NCBI GenBank assembly: GCA_016297535.1
Contig: JAEDGL010000005.1
Span: 1 to 42,880 of the forward strand
DNA: 42,880 nt
Origin: Clostridia bacterium
GTDB lineage: Bacteria; Bacillota; Clostridia; Christensenellales; Aristaeellaceae
Direction: 5' to 3'
Shown here: one piece after another, positions 26,229-35,900 of the stretch
Numbering within the stretch: the stretch's first letter is position 1
Layout of the letters: every line of letters starts with the position of its first letter
Program-made: the position numbers and the translations under genes
The notes under the pieces: model-generated
Databases searched by the model: none
What the model was told of the DNA's origin: nothing
The model's input: only the letters and a program-made list of their open reading frames with translations

Positions 26229-26990
26229 TCAGCCCAGCATTTCCCGCACCACATCGCGCATGGAGTACAGCCCCGCAGGCCTGTCCATCAGGTAGCGCGC
26301 GGCCCGGAGAGCGCCCTGCGCAAACAGCGCGCGGTTCTCCGCACGGTGGGTTAAAATCAGCTCTTCGCCATTTCCATAAAAACCCACTTCGTGCTCGCCG
26401 GTCACGGTACCCCCGCGCACGGCATGAATGCCAATCTCTCCGCAGGTACGCTTTTCGGCGCGGCCATAGCGGCCAAATACAGGCTCTGTTTCAGGGCCTT
26501 TTTCTTTTTTGGCGGCTTCGTAAAGCATCAGCGCCGTTCCGCTGGGGCTGTCGGCCTTCATGCGGTGGTGCTTTTCCACAATCTCGATGTCGTAGCCCTC
26601 CAGCGTGCGCGCGGCCATGGCGACCAGCTCCTGCAGCACGTTTACGCCAAGGCTCATGTTGGCCGAGCGCAGCACGGCAATGTGGTGGGCGGCTTCCTCA
26701 ATGCGGCGGATCTCCACATCGGTATAGCCTGTGGCGCACAGCACCACAGGCATTTTGCGTTCCTGGGCCAGCTTCAAAAGCTCCGGCAGCGCATCCGGCC
26801 GGGAAAAATCCACAATCACATCGGCGTTTCCTTCAAACTGCTCGTAGCCCGTCAGCACGGGGCATTCACAGGGCTGGCCGCTGTAGGCCACATCCACGCC
26901 GCAAATGATTTGCGCCCCCGCGCTCCCGGCAGCCAGCCGCACCTCGCGGCCCATGCGGCCCAGCGCGCCGCCCAGAAGAATGTTCATCAT
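26229..26990 (-). CDS. dapB: 4-hydroxy-tetrahydrodipicolinate reductase
   Basis: A 253-residue NAD(P)H-dependent enzyme of the lysine/diaminopimelate pathway, making tetrahydrodipicolinate. The nucleotide-binding GGALGRMGRE (7-16) and the active-site segment VEKHHRMKADSPSGTA (138-153, with His141, His142 and Lys145) are present. The start is ATGATG at 26990; the second ATG (26987) is better spaced from GAGGTG. It is last of asd-dapA-dapB, 8 bp after dapA. Its stop abuts the stop of the convergent XRE gene. Confidence 0.97.
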   Translation of the reverse strand: MMNILLGGALGRMGREVRLAAGSAGAQIICGVDVAYSGQPCECPVLTGYEQFEGNADVIVDFSRPDALPELLKLAQERKMPVVLCATGYTDVEIRRIEEAAHHIAVLRSANMSLGVNVLQELVAMAARTLEGYDIEIVEKHHRMKADSPSGTALMLYEAAKKEKGPETEPVFGRYGRAEKRTCGEIGIHAVRGGTVTGEHEVGFYGNGEELILTHRAENRALFAQGALRAARYLMDRPAGLYSMRDVVREMLG

Positions 26991-26998
26991 CCGTCACC

Positions 26999-27886
26999 TC
27001 AGCAGTAGGTTTTCACGCCTTCCAGCGCGGCGTCCATCAGGGCGCGGGTGCTCTGGCCTGCGGGAATCAGCGGCAGGCGCAGCTCGTTTGCGCACAGGCC
27101 CAGCCGCTCCATGGCGTATTTGCAGGGAATGGGGCTTACCTCGGTAAACAGCGCGCGCACCAGGGGCAGGGCATCCAGCTGCAGCTGGCGGCTGCGCGCC
27201 TGCTCGCCTGCAAACCAGGCGCTTACCATATCGCTCATCATGCGGGGCTTCAGGTTGCTCAGCACGCTGATAACCCCCTCAAAGCCCAGCGCCAGCATGG
27301 GGTAAACCATGTCGTCGTTGCCGCAGTAGAAGGCAAGCCGCCCGTTGGCGGCGCGCATCTTCTGCATAACGCCGGGCAGGTCATAGCTGCTTTCCTTGAG
27401 GGCGATGAAGCGCTCGCATTGCGCAAGCCGTTCAAGGGTCTGGGCGCTGATGTCCAGATTGGTGCGGCTGGGCACATTGTAGAGGATGATGGGCAGCTCG
27501 GTGTTTTCGGCAATGTGCATGAAATGCGCGTACAGGCCATCCTGCGTGGTTTTGTTGTAATAGGGCGTTACCACCAGCTGGGCGGCGCAGCCCAGATCGC
27601 GGTAGCGGCGCTCGTTTTCGACAACGGCCCGGGTGTTGTTGCTGCCGGTGCCGCAGATCACCGGTATGCGGCCGTCAACGGCCTTTACGGTTTCGCGAAT
27701 CACCAGCTCGCGCTCATCGGCGGTGAGGGTGGCGGGCTCGCCGGTGGTGCCGCAGCTGATGATGGCGGCGGTTCCGCCCTCCAGCTGCTGCTCAATCAGG
27801 CGGCGCAGGGCGGAAACATCCACCCTGCCGTTTGCAAAGGGTGTGATCAGCGCGGTTGCGCTGCCACGAAACAAGGGCTGATTCAT
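26999..27886 (-). CDS. dapA: 4-hydroxy-tetrahydrodipicolinate synthase
   Basis: A 295-residue TIM-barrel class I aldolase condensing pyruvate with aspartate semialdehyde. Key residues are visible: the Schiff-base Lys164 (FIALKESSYD), Tyr136 (LYNVPSRT), and the GTTGE motif at 46-50. The start is the ATG at 27886 after GGGAGG; the frame is open 18 codons further upstream but there overlaps the asd 3' end. Gaps of 17 bp to asd and 8 bp to dapB mark a single operon. Feedback inhibition by lysine is common in the family and cannot be judged here. Confidence 0.97.
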   Translation of the reverse strand: MNQPLFRGSATALITPFANGRVDVSALRRLIEQQLEGGTAAIISCGTTGEPATLTADERELVIRETVKAVDGRIPVICGTGSNNTRAVVENERRYRDLGCAAQLVVTPYYNKTTQDGLYAHFMHIAENTELPIILYNVPSRTNLDISAQTLERLAQCERFIALKESSYDLPGVMQKMRAANGRLAFYCGNDDMVYPMLALGFEGVISVLSNLKPRMMSDMVSAWFAGEQARSRQLQLDALPLVRALFTEVSPIPCKYAMERLGLCANELRLPLIPAGQSTRALMDAALEGVKTYC

Positions 27887-27903
27887 GGAACAACCTCCCG
27901 AAA

Positions 27904-28992
27904 TTAGGCTTCCTTTTGAGGGATGTATCCCATTTTGCACAGGTATTCCGCGCTCAGCACGCCGCCGCCGGCAGCGCCGCGCAGGGTGTTGTGGCTGAGG
28001 CAGACGAATTTGTAGCTCAGCACGGGATCCTTGCGCAGGCGGCCGATGGAGATGGCCATGCCGCCCTCCAGATCGCGGTCGAGCCGGGTTTGGGGACGGG
28101 CGGGATCCTCAAAGTAGTGCAGGAACTTTTTGGGCGCGGAGGGCAGATCCAGGCCGTGGGTCGCCCCCTTGAAGCGGTCCCACTTGATCAGAATATCATC
28201 GATGCTGGGCGCCTGGCTGAACTTGACGCTGACCGCCGCCATGTGTCCGTCGGACACGGGCACGCGCAGGCACTGAGCGCTGATGCGGGGGCCGGCGGCG
28301 TTTACGATGGCGTCGCCCTCGATGTGGCCGTAGATTTTGAGGGGCTCCTGCTCGCTCTTTTCATCCTCGCCGCTGATGTAGGGGATCACGTTGTCGGTCA
28401 TCTCCGGCCAGGTTTCAAAGGTTTTGCCCGCGCCGCTGATGGCCTGATAGGTGCAGGCGATCACCTTTTCCACGCCGTAGCCCATCAGGGGCCACAGGGC
28501 GGGCACGTAGCTCTGGATGGAGCAGTTGGGCTTGACGGCGATAAAGCCTACCCGGGTGCCCAGGCGCTTGCGCTGGGCCTGGATAATGCCGGCGTGGTCG
28601 CCGTTGATTTCGGGAATCAGCATGGGCACGTCGGGGGTGAGGCGGTTGGCGCTGTTGTTGCTGATGACCGGCACCTCGGCCCGGGCATAGCGTTCCTCCA
28701 GCGCGCGGATTTCATCCTTTTTCATGTCCACGGCGCAGAAGACAAAGTCCACCTTTTCGGCCACGGCCTCCACGTTGGCGGCGTCCATCACAATCAGATC
28801 CGCCATGGCTTTGGGCACGGGGCGGTCCCTGAACGCCCAGCGGCCTTCCACGGCCTGGGCATAGGTCTTGCCGGCGCTGCGGGCGCTGGCGGCTACACAG
28901 GTAACGTGGAACCAGGGATGATTTTCGAGCAAAAGGGCAAAGCGCTGGCCAACCATGCCGGTGGCGCCGATAATACCTACGCGATAATTCAT
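27904..28992 (-). CDS. asd: Aspartate-semialdehyde dehydrogenase (archaeal/fungal-type)
   Basis: A 362-residue NADP-dependent enzyme reducing aspartyl phosphate to aspartate semialdehyde. It has the nucleotide fold GIIGATGMVGQRF (6-18), the catalytic cysteine Cys157 in KPNCSIQS, GAGKTFETWPEMTDNVIPYI, and CLRVPVSDGHMAAVSV with the active-site His. The sequence resembles the long archaeal/fungal-type branch seen also in Clostridia, not the E. coli type. It heads the lysine operon, with a promoter at 29080-29109. The leader of about 80 nt is too short for a lysine riboswitch, so control is by other means. Confidence 0.96.
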   Translation of the reverse strand: MNYRVGIIGATGMVGQRFALLLENHPWFHVTCVAASARSAGKTYAQAVEGRWAFRDRPVPKAMADLIVMDAANVEAVAEKVDFVFCAVDMKKDEIRALEERYARAEVPVISNNSANRLTPDVPMLIPEINGDHAGIIQAQRKRLGTRVGFIAVKPNCSIQSYVPALWPLMGYGVEKVIACTYQAISGAGKTFETWPEMTDNVIPYISGEDEKSEQEPLKIYGHIEGDAIVNAAGPRISAQCLRVPVSDGHMAAVSVKFSQAPSIDDILIKWDRFKGATHGLDLPSAPKKFLHYFEDPARPQTRLDRDLEGGMAISIGRLRKDPVLSYKFVCLSHNTLRGAAGGGVLSAEYLCKMGYIPQKEA

Positions 28993-29079
28993 GATGGATT
29001 CCTCCGTTGATTTGCTTCTGGCTTTCGCCGGTCAGACGCCCGTATATCCTATGCTTGCAGGCGGCGCCTGTGATTGTTG

Positions 29080-29109
29080 ATCATACCATGCGCTCCGGCC
29101 GTCTGTCAA
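29080..29109 (-). promoter_or_regulatory. Promoter of asd-dapA-dapB
   Basis: Minus-strand perfect TTGACA (29104-29109), an 18-bp spacer and TATGAT (29080-29085), about 88 bp before the asd start. Confidence 0.75.
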
Positions 29110-29129
29110 CCGCCGAAACGGCGCGGCCG

Positions 29130-29681
29130 TTATTTGTCCGGGTACTGCGCCCTTGCGCCGCCAATGTAGGGCAGGCGGGAATAGGCCATCACCACATGCG
29201 CGGCGCCCACTTTGGTTTCGCCCTCGCCCATGCGCAGGGGCACGGCCACGGGGCGCAGGTGCATACCCACCAGCGTATCGCCCACGTCGATGGCGGCGTC
29301 GGCCTGGATGGATACGGCCACGGCGGGCTGATCAAAGCGCTGGTAGGCCGCCGCGCCCACGCTGCCGCCGGCCTTGGGCACGGGCATCACGTTTACCTGG
29401 GTCAGGCGAAGCTGATCAAGGGTGGCCTGCTCCATGACCAGCGCGCGGTTAAGGTGCTCGCAGCATTGAAACACCGGCTGCAGCTGCAGCGCGCGGCAGG
29501 TTTCGATCATGGTTTTGGCCAGCGCATCGCCAAGCTCTGGCACGCTGTTGTGGCCGATATGGCCGCCGGCCACCTCGCTGGTGGAGCAGCCCAGCACCAC
29601 CACCGCGCCGGGGCGCAGCCGGGCAGCCTTTTGGAGATAGATGAGACAATCGGAAAGCTGTTGGGTGATTTGTTCGTACAT
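29130..29681 (-). CDS. UPF0340 (YwlG/TIGR01440) family protein
   Basis: A 183-residue soluble protein of the UPF0340 family, conserved in Firmicutes with unknown function. The family blocks are visible: GAVVVLGCSTSEVAGGHIG (25-43), QCCEHLNRALVME, VNVMPVPKAGGSVG and HLRPVAVPLR. The Cys-containing blocks and CEHLNRA are the conserved hallmarks. The ATG follows GGAG at 7 bases. It lies 12 bp after the SpoU-type gene on the same strand, at the end of the long plsX-to-UPF0340 run and before the asd promoter. Confidence 0.92.
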   Translation of the reverse strand: MYEQITQQLSDCLIYLQKAARLRPGAVVVLGCSTSEVAGGHIGHNSVPELGDALAKTMIETCRALQLQPVFQCCEHLNRALVMEQATLDQLRLTQVNVMPVPKAGGSVGAAAYQRFDQPAVAVSIQADAAIDVGDTLVGMHLRPVAVPLRMGEGETKVGAAHVVMAYSRLPYIGGARAQYPDK

Positions 29682-29693
29682 GGTAACGCTCCT

Positions 29694-30419
29694 TCAGTCC
29701 GCGGCGTGCACAAAGGCGTATGCGCCAATGCCCACCGCGATGGACAGGTTGAGAGAATCAATTTCGTTGCTGTGGGGAATGCGCACGGCCTGCCCCAGCT
29801 GGGCAAACTCCGGCGGCAGACCGCTGCCCTCGTTGCCAAACACCAGCGCGTAGGGCCGCTGCACCTGCGCTACGGCCTGCTCCAGCACAACGGCTCCGTC
29901 CAGCATGAACGGATACAGCGCGTGGGCGGGATGCTCCATGCGGTAGAGGCTGAAATCCTCGTAGTATTTCACGCGCAGGCTGAACACCGCGCCCATGGTG
30001 GCGCGCACCACCCGGGGATCAAACACATCCGCCGCGGGGCGGATGACGGCGATATCCCGGATGCCCAGCCCAAGCAGGGTGCGCTGGATGGTACCCAGAT
30101 TGCCCTCGTCCATGGGGTGGTGCAGCACCACATGCGGCGCGGCCGGCGCAAGCTCGCTCTGCCATTTTTCAAACACCACGGCGGCAAAGCAGTTCTGCTT
30201 GCCGCTGATGCGGGCAAGCGCCTTGTCGGCTACCTCCTCGCGCACATGATGCCTGCGGCAGAGCTCGCGCAGCTTGTCCACGCCCTCGCCCTGCGCCTTT
30301 TCGCTTAGCAGCAGGCGCTGGGCGCGCTGGGGGCAGTTTTGCATCAGCTGCAGGGAGGGAAACACGCCCGGCGCGTAGCTGTAGGGCAGGGCGGCCGAAT
30401 AGGGTTTAAGAGGCGGCAT
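29694..30419 (-). CDS. SpoU/TrmH-family RNA methyltransferase
   Basis: A 241-residue SPOUT methyltransferase, predicted to use S-adenosylmethionine for 2'-O-ribose methylation of tRNA or rRNA. The trefoil-knot motifs are present: HHPMDEGNLGTIQRTLLGLG (motif 1), LVFGNEGSGLP (motif 2) and IDSLNLSIAVGIGAYAF (motif 3). An N-terminal region of about 90 residues replaces the usual L30e-like substrate-binding domain. The start is the ATG at 30419, seven bases after GGAGGG; the frame is open upstream into the GNAT gene. The RNA target is unknown. Confidence 0.9.
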   Translation of the reverse strand: MPPLKPYSAALPYSYAPGVFPSLQLMQNCPQRAQRLLLSEKAQGEGVDKLRELCRRHHVREEVADKALARISGKQNCFAAVVFEKWQSELAPAAPHVVLHHPMDEGNLGTIQRTLLGLGIRDIAVIRPAADVFDPRVVRATMGAVFSLRVKYYEDFSLYRMEHPAHALYPFMLDGAVVLEQAVAQVQRPYALVFGNEGSGLPPEFAQLGQAVRIPHSNEIDSLNLSIAVGIGAYAFVHAAD

Positions 30420-30433
30420 GGGGATCCCTCCGT

Positions 30434-31021
30434 TCATTTGTCCAGTTTGCGGGCTTCGTATTCGCTTTTGAGCAGGCTGTAGCACATCAGATCGCACGCG
30501 GTGCCGTCCGGAAGGCCGTGGGCGCAGCGCAGCAGGCCCTCGCAGGCAAAGCCCAGCTTTTTGATGACATGCCGGCTTTTGGCATTAAAGGGGAAATGGC
30601 TGACCGAGAGCACCTCGCAGCCGCGCTCCTCAAAGGCGTAGCGGATGATCTCGCGGCAGGCCTCGGTGGCGTAGCCCTGTCCCCACGATGCCTCGCCCAG
30701 GGTGTAGCCCAGCTTGAGGGCGTTTACCCTGCTGCGCGCGCCGTCCGCCTGCAGGCTGATCAGGCCGATCACATGCCCGGTGCGCTTTTCCACAATGGCC
30801 CACACCCAATGGGCGTTCATCAGATCGCGCACCATGCGGCGGCTGTCCTCCAGCGTTTGATGGCGCGCAAACCCGGCCATGCGCGCCACGTTCTCGCTTT
30901 GGCCAATGGCGTATACATCCACCGCGTCGTTGGCGTCAAAGGCGCGCAGCACCAGCCGCTGCGTGTGCAAAACAGGCAGGGTGGGGGACGCCTCCTTTTT
31001 GCGGCGGTTAAACAGGATCAC
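30434..31021 (-). CDS. RimJ/RimL-like GNAT N-acetyltransferase
   Basis: A 195-residue acetyltransferase. The RimJ/RimL-type opening LHTQRLVLRAF (18-28) and the acetyl-CoA segment LGYTLGEASWGQGYATEACR are present, with the terminal NAKSRHVIKKLGFACEG typical of the group. The substrate could be a protein N-terminus or a small amine. The start is GTG, overlapping the DUF975 stop by 4 bases (GTGA), which suggests translational coupling. The SpoU gene follows after 14 bp. Confidence 0.9.
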   Translation of the reverse strand: MILFNRRKKEASPTLPVLHTQRLVLRAFDANDAVDVYAIGQSENVARMAGFARHQTLEDSRRMVRDLMNAHWVWAIVEKRTGHVIGLISLQADGARSRVNALKLGYTLGEASWGQGYATEACREIIRYAFEERGCEVLSVSHFPFNAKSRHVIKKLGFACEGLLRCAHGLPDGTACDLMCYSLLKSEYEARKLDK

Positions 31022-31962
31022 GCATCATCGCCTCCGTCGGCGCCGGATTCATCATCGGCGTCCTCCTCCGGCTGGCCGAAGCCTGCGGCGCGGATATCGC
31101 TGTCGCTGATGCCCGCCTGCTTCATGCGGCGGCGCATGGTGGCAAACAGCGAATCCAGCCCGTTATCGTGGCTGAGGGTGTAATAGAACGCCGCGCAGGA
31201 GGCGTTGACATAGGTGCTAAGCGCCAGCGACATAAACTGCGAGGCCACCAGCGTAGCCACCGTGCCCACCAGGCTGATCAGCAGCATCTGCACGATGGAA
31301 ATCAGCAGGCTCCAGCCCACAAAACTGATCAGCAGCATGAAGTAGCTGGGCTTGCGGCCTTTTTCCTTCATGACCTCCTTGCTGCGGCGCAGCGCCTCGC
31401 CCGCGGAAAGGGAGGGATCCTCGGCCAGGTAGTACGCGGCCATGCTGTAGCGCAGCGCGGCGATGATGCCGGGCACCACCAGCAGCAGGCTCCACAGAAA
31501 GATCTGCGCATACATGCGCACATGCAGCCACAGCGCCTTGGGCAGAATGCGCAGGCGGCCAAAAAGCCCCTGCCGCACGCCGATATCCTCATGATCCACC
31601 AGACGGATGAAATAGTAATTGCAGCCCAGCACAAGCGCGGGGGTTACCACAAGCGCCAGCAGGTTGACGGCGATCAGCGCCGTCCACACCGTGTCGGGAA
31701 TGCTGCGCAGGGCGGAAAAGAGCCGGTTGTACAGATCCAGCACCTGTTGGGTCTGCGTGCCGGTGGGCTCCGCGCCCAGGCGGCTGATCAGCACGGTCAG
31801 GCTATCCATCACAGACTGCACATCCTTGAACGATACGGATTGCAGCACCTGTGCAACGGTCAGCAGCACCCCGGAAAAAAAGCTGACCACCAGCGCCGTC
31901 TGCCAGTTGCCCTTGAGCATTTCGCGGGCCTTTTGCTTAAAGAGAAACGAACCCATCATCAT
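31018..31962 (-). CDS. DUF975 family membrane protein
   Basis: A 314-residue protein of the DUF975 family of Firmicutes membrane proteins of unknown function. The family start KQKAREMLKGNWQTALVVS (9-27) is clear, followed by about five or six helices and the conserved segment RYSMAAYYLAEDPSLSAGEA and LRRSKEVMKEKGRKPSYFML. The C-terminus is an acidic tail (EDADDESGADGGDDA). Three consecutive ATGs make the exact start uncertain by two codons; GGAGG lies 9 bases before the first. It follows ftsY by 24 bp. Confidence 0.9.
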   Translation of the reverse strand: MMMGSFLFKQKAREMLKGNWQTALVVSFFSGVLLTVAQVLQSVSFKDVQSVMDSLTVLISRLGAEPTGTQTQQVLDLYNRLFSALRSIPDTVWTALIAVNLLALVVTPALVLGCNYYFIRLVDHEDIGVRQGLFGRLRILPKALWLHVRMYAQIFLWSLLLVVPGIIAALRYSMAAYYLAEDPSLSAGEALRRSKEVMKEKGRKPSYFMLLISFVGWSLLISIVQMLLISLVGTVATLVASQFMSLALSTYVNASCAAFYYTLSHDNGLDSLFATMRRRMKQAGISDSDIRAAGFGQPEEDADDESGADGGDDA

Positions 31963-31986
31963 CGCCGTATTCCTCCGTGTGTGCGG

Positions 31987-32898
31987 TTATTCAAACAGGG
32001 CGTCCACAAACGCCTGTGCGTCAAAGCTTTGCAAATCCTCAATGCCTTCGCCCACGCCCACGTACATCACCGGCACGCCCAGCTCCCGCACAATGGGAAA
32101 GACGATGCCGCCCTTGGCGGTGCCATCCAGCTTGGTCAGCACAATGCCGTTGATGGCCGCCGCCTCGCGGAAGGCCTTGGCCTGAACCAGGCCGTTCTGG
32201 CCGGTGGTGGCGTCCACCACCAGCAGGCAGCGCACGGTGGCCTCGGGGTATTCGCGGTCGATGACGCGGCGGATTTTCTCCATCTCGTCCATCAGGTTTT
32301 TCTTGTTGTGCAGGCGGCCGGCGGTATCCACGATGAGCAGATCGGCCTTGTTGGCCTTGGCGGACTGGATGCCGTCAAACACCACGCCGGCGGGATCGGC
32401 GCCCTCCTTGTGGCGCACGATGGGGCAGCGGGCGCGCTCCGCCCAGATTTGCAGCTGATCCGCCGCCGCGGCGCGGAAGGTATCCGCCGCGCAGAGGATG
32501 ATGGTGCGCCCCAGTCCCTGAAAGCGCAGCGCCAGCTTGCCGATGGTGGTGGTTTTGCCCACGCCGTTTACGCCCACCACCAGGGTAACCATGGGCCAGG
32601 AGAGCACCATGCGGGGCACATCCACCATTTCAACCAGAATCTGCTTCAGGATCTTTTTGCCCTCGGCCGCATCCTTGATTTTTTTGGCGGCTACGCGCTC
32701 GCGCAGCTTTTCGATGGCCTCGGTGGCGCAGGCAGCGCCCATATCGCTCAGGATGAGGGCGTCGGTCAGATCATCGTAAAAATCGTCGTCGATGGGACGG
32801 CCGGACTCCACCGCGGCCTCCATGGCCACGGCCATGTGCTCGCGGCTTTTAAACAGGCCTTCCCGCAGGCGGTTGAACAGGCTTTTCTTTTCGGACAT
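31987..32898 (-). CDS. ftsY: Signal recognition particle receptor FtsY
   Basis: A 303-residue SRP GTPase that docks ribosome-nascent chain complexes at the membrane with Ffh. The NG domain is complete: P-loop GVNGVGKTTT (109-118), AADTFRAAAADQL, DTAGR, TKLDGTAKGG and a final GVGEGIEDLQSFDA. The acidic N-terminal A domain of E. coli FtsY is nearly absent, as in many Firmicutes. The ATG follows GGAGGG. The gene lies 94 bp downstream of smc on the same strand, an arrangement conserved in Gram-positives. Confidence 0.98.
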   Translation of the reverse strand: MSEKKSLFNRLREGLFKSREHMAVAMEAAVESGRPIDDDFYDDLTDALILSDMGAACATEAIEKLRERVAAKKIKDAAEGKKILKQILVEMVDVPRMVLSWPMVTLVVGVNGVGKTTTIGKLALRFQGLGRTIILCAADTFRAAAADQLQIWAERARCPIVRHKEGADPAGVVFDGIQSAKANKADLLIVDTAGRLHNKKNLMDEMEKIRRVIDREYPEATVRCLLVVDATTGQNGLVQAKAFREAAAINGIVLTKLDGTAKGGIVFPIVRELGVPVMYVGVGEGIEDLQSFDAQAFVDALFE

Positions 32899-32992
32899 AG
32901 GGAATCCCTCCTTTGCTGAATGGCGGAAAGCGGTTGATTCGGAATCGGTAAGGAGACCGAAAACGGTATCGCAGAAAAAATCGCCGAAGGCT

Positions 32993-35900
32993 TTATTCGT
33001 AATCGGTAAGATTGACGCTGACCATGCTGCTTACGCCGCGTTCCTCCATGGCCACGCCAAAGAGCGTGTCGCAGCGCTCCATGGTGCCCTTGCGGTGCGT
33101 AACCACAATAAACTGCGTATCGGCGCTGAACTCCTTGAGATAATCGGCAAAATAGCTGATGTTGGCGTCGTCAAGCGCGGCCTCGATTTCGTCCAGAATG
33201 CAAAACGGGGTGGGCTTGAGCTTGAGCATGGCAAACAGCAGCGCGATGGCGGTCAGCGCGCGCTCGCCGCCGGAGAACAGGCTGAGCAGCTGGCGCTTTT
33301 TTCCCGGGGGCTGGACGATGATGTCAATGCCGCAGTTGAGCGGGTCGTTGGGATCGGACAGGCTGATTTCGCCGCGTCCGCCGCCAAAGAGGCGCACAAA
33401 GGTTTCGGCAAAATAGTCCTGCAGGGCGCTGAACTGGCCCACGAACACCGTTTCCATCTGCTCCAGCAGCTGGGCGATCAGGCTTTCCAGATCGGCCTTG
33501 GCCTTTTGCAGATCCTCCTTCTGGGCGTTGAGCTGGTGGTAGCGCTCGTACATCTGCGCGTATTCCTCAATGGCCCCCACGTTGACCGAGCCCATGGCAC
33601 GGATGCGGTCGCGGATGCGCTGGGCGTCGCGATCGGCCTCGGCCTCGTTGAATTCGCCGGCCAGGTTGCAGCCGTGGCCGGACGGATCCGGCTGCTGCTC
33701 ATACTGCGCAAGCGCCTCCTGCGCGCCGGCGTAGCTGAGTTCGTAGGTGTTCCACAGGCGGTCGTTCAGGCTGGACAGATCGGCGCGGATGCGGCCAAGC
33801 GCCATTTCCTGACGGTGCATGCGATCCGCCTCGTGCGCGTGAAGCTGCTGGGCGGCGTCGATTTCGGCCTGGATATCGCGCAGCTCCTTTTGCTGGGCGT
33901 CGCGGCGGATTTCCGTATCCGCCACATGGCGGCGGGCTTCCTCCACATGGTTTTCGCAGGCGGCAATGATGCTCTCGGCTGTTTGCTGCTGGCGGCGTGC
34001 GTCCTCCACATCCTGCTGCGCCTGCTCGCGCTTTTGGGCAAGCGCGCTCAGCTCCTCGCGGCAGCGTGCCTCATCGCCGCTCAGGCGCTCCTTGTCGCGG
34101 CGGATGCGATCCACATCGTGCCCGGCGTTTTGCAGGGTGAGCATGGCATCGGTCAGCGCCTCCTGCGCGCTTTCGCGGGCGCGGCGCGCTTTGTCCAGCT
34201 GCACGGAGAGCTGCTCGCTGCGGGCGTTCAGCTCGTCGGTGCCGGTTTCCTCCTGGCTGGATTGGGCGTTGATGCGTTCCAGCTCCTGCGCGATCTGCGC
34301 AAGGCTCTCATCCAGCTGATTGACGGCCATGCGGTACTGCTCCACGCGCTGGGCGTGCGCGTCCAGATCGGCCTGCGCGGTTTTCAGGCGCTCCGTATCG
34401 CGCACCACGGCAATTTCCTGCTGGTGCAGCTCGTTTTGCGCCTCCTCGCGGCGTTCCTTTTCTCCTGCGCGCTCGGCCTCCATGCGGGCGATCTCCGCCT
34501 GCGCCTGCTGCGCGCGGGCGTTGATTTCATCCAGCTGTCCGGCCAGCTCCTTCATCTCGCGCTCGCGCCCCAGCAGGTTTTGCGCCTTCTGCTGAATGCT
34601 GCCGCCGGTCATGGAGCCGCCGGAGTGCATCACATCGCCCTGCAATGTGACCAGGCGGAACGCATGCCCGCCTGCACGCATGATGGCGATGCCGCTGTCC
34701 AGATCCTGCGCCACCACGGTGCGGCCAAGCAGGTTTTCGATCACATCCCTGTAGATGGGGTCGTAGGAGCAAAGCTCGCTGGCCACGCCGATGCAGCCCT
34801 TCATGTGCAGTACCTCGCGCTCGCGGGGGGTGAGCGTGCGGCCCTTGATGGTGTTCAGGGGCAAAAAGGTGGCGCGGCCCAGACGGTTTTTGCGCAGGTA
34901 ATCGATCAGGATTTTGGCGTCCTGCTCGGTTTGGGTAACAATGTTCTGCATGCCCGCGCCCAGCGCCATGTCCATGGCGGTTTCGTATTCGCGGGGCACG
35001 GACAGAAGCATGGCCACCACGTCGTGCACGCCCTTGAGCTGGGCGCGCTTGGCGTAGGTAAGCGCGTTTTTGACGGAATACTGGTAGCCCTCGTAGCCGT
35101 CCTGCAGCTCCCGGAGGGTGTGCAGGCGGGTATCCAGCGCGCGGGCGGACTGCAGATCCTCCTGCAGCTGCTTCTGGCGGGCAAGGATGTCCTGCAAAAG
35201 CTGCTTTGTGCGCTGCTCAAAGCTTTCCGCGTCCTCACGCAGTTGGTTGAGCTGCTCCTGATCGGCCTCCAGGGCGCTCTGCGCGTCGCTCAGCAGGGCG
35301 CTGAGCGCTTCCTCGCGCTCGTTTTCCTGATCCAGCTGGCGCAGGATTTCCTCGCGGCGCAGGGTCATCTGCTGCTGCATGGCGCTTTGACGCGCCTGGG
35401 AGGCGCGCACGTTTTGCATGCGGTTCATGCGGTCCATGATGGTGGCCTTGTGCGCGGTCAGCTCATCCTCCAGCTGCTGCGCGCTTTCGGTGGCCCGGGT
35501 GTGCGCGGCGCGGCGCTGCTCCAGCGCATCGCGCGCCAGTGCCAGCAGCTCCTCGGCCTCGCTGAGGCCGCCGTCGGACTGGGTCATGGTGGCCTCGATC
35601 AGGCGCAGGCGCGCGCGAAGGCTTTCGGCTTCGCTGTCCAGCCGGTCCATGGCATCGCCGCCGTTGTTGATGCGGTTGCGGATTTCACTGAGGGATTCGC
35701 GGGCGGCGTGCAGCGCATCGCTCTGGCGAAGCAGCGCGTCGTGCGCCTGGCTCAGCGCCTGCTGAATCTGCTCCTGCCGGATTTCGGCCTGGGTGCGGCG
35801 TTCGGTGGCCAGGGACAACGTCTGCTCGGCCTCGCGCACCGCGTCGCTCACCTGCAAAAAGGCCTGCTCGGCGGCGTTTTCCTTTTCGTGCAGGCGGTCG

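Noticed and set aside
28993..29129. Lysine riboswitch before asd
   Set aside because: The leader from the predicted start site is about 80 nt, shorter than a lysine riboswitch, and shows no characteristic core.
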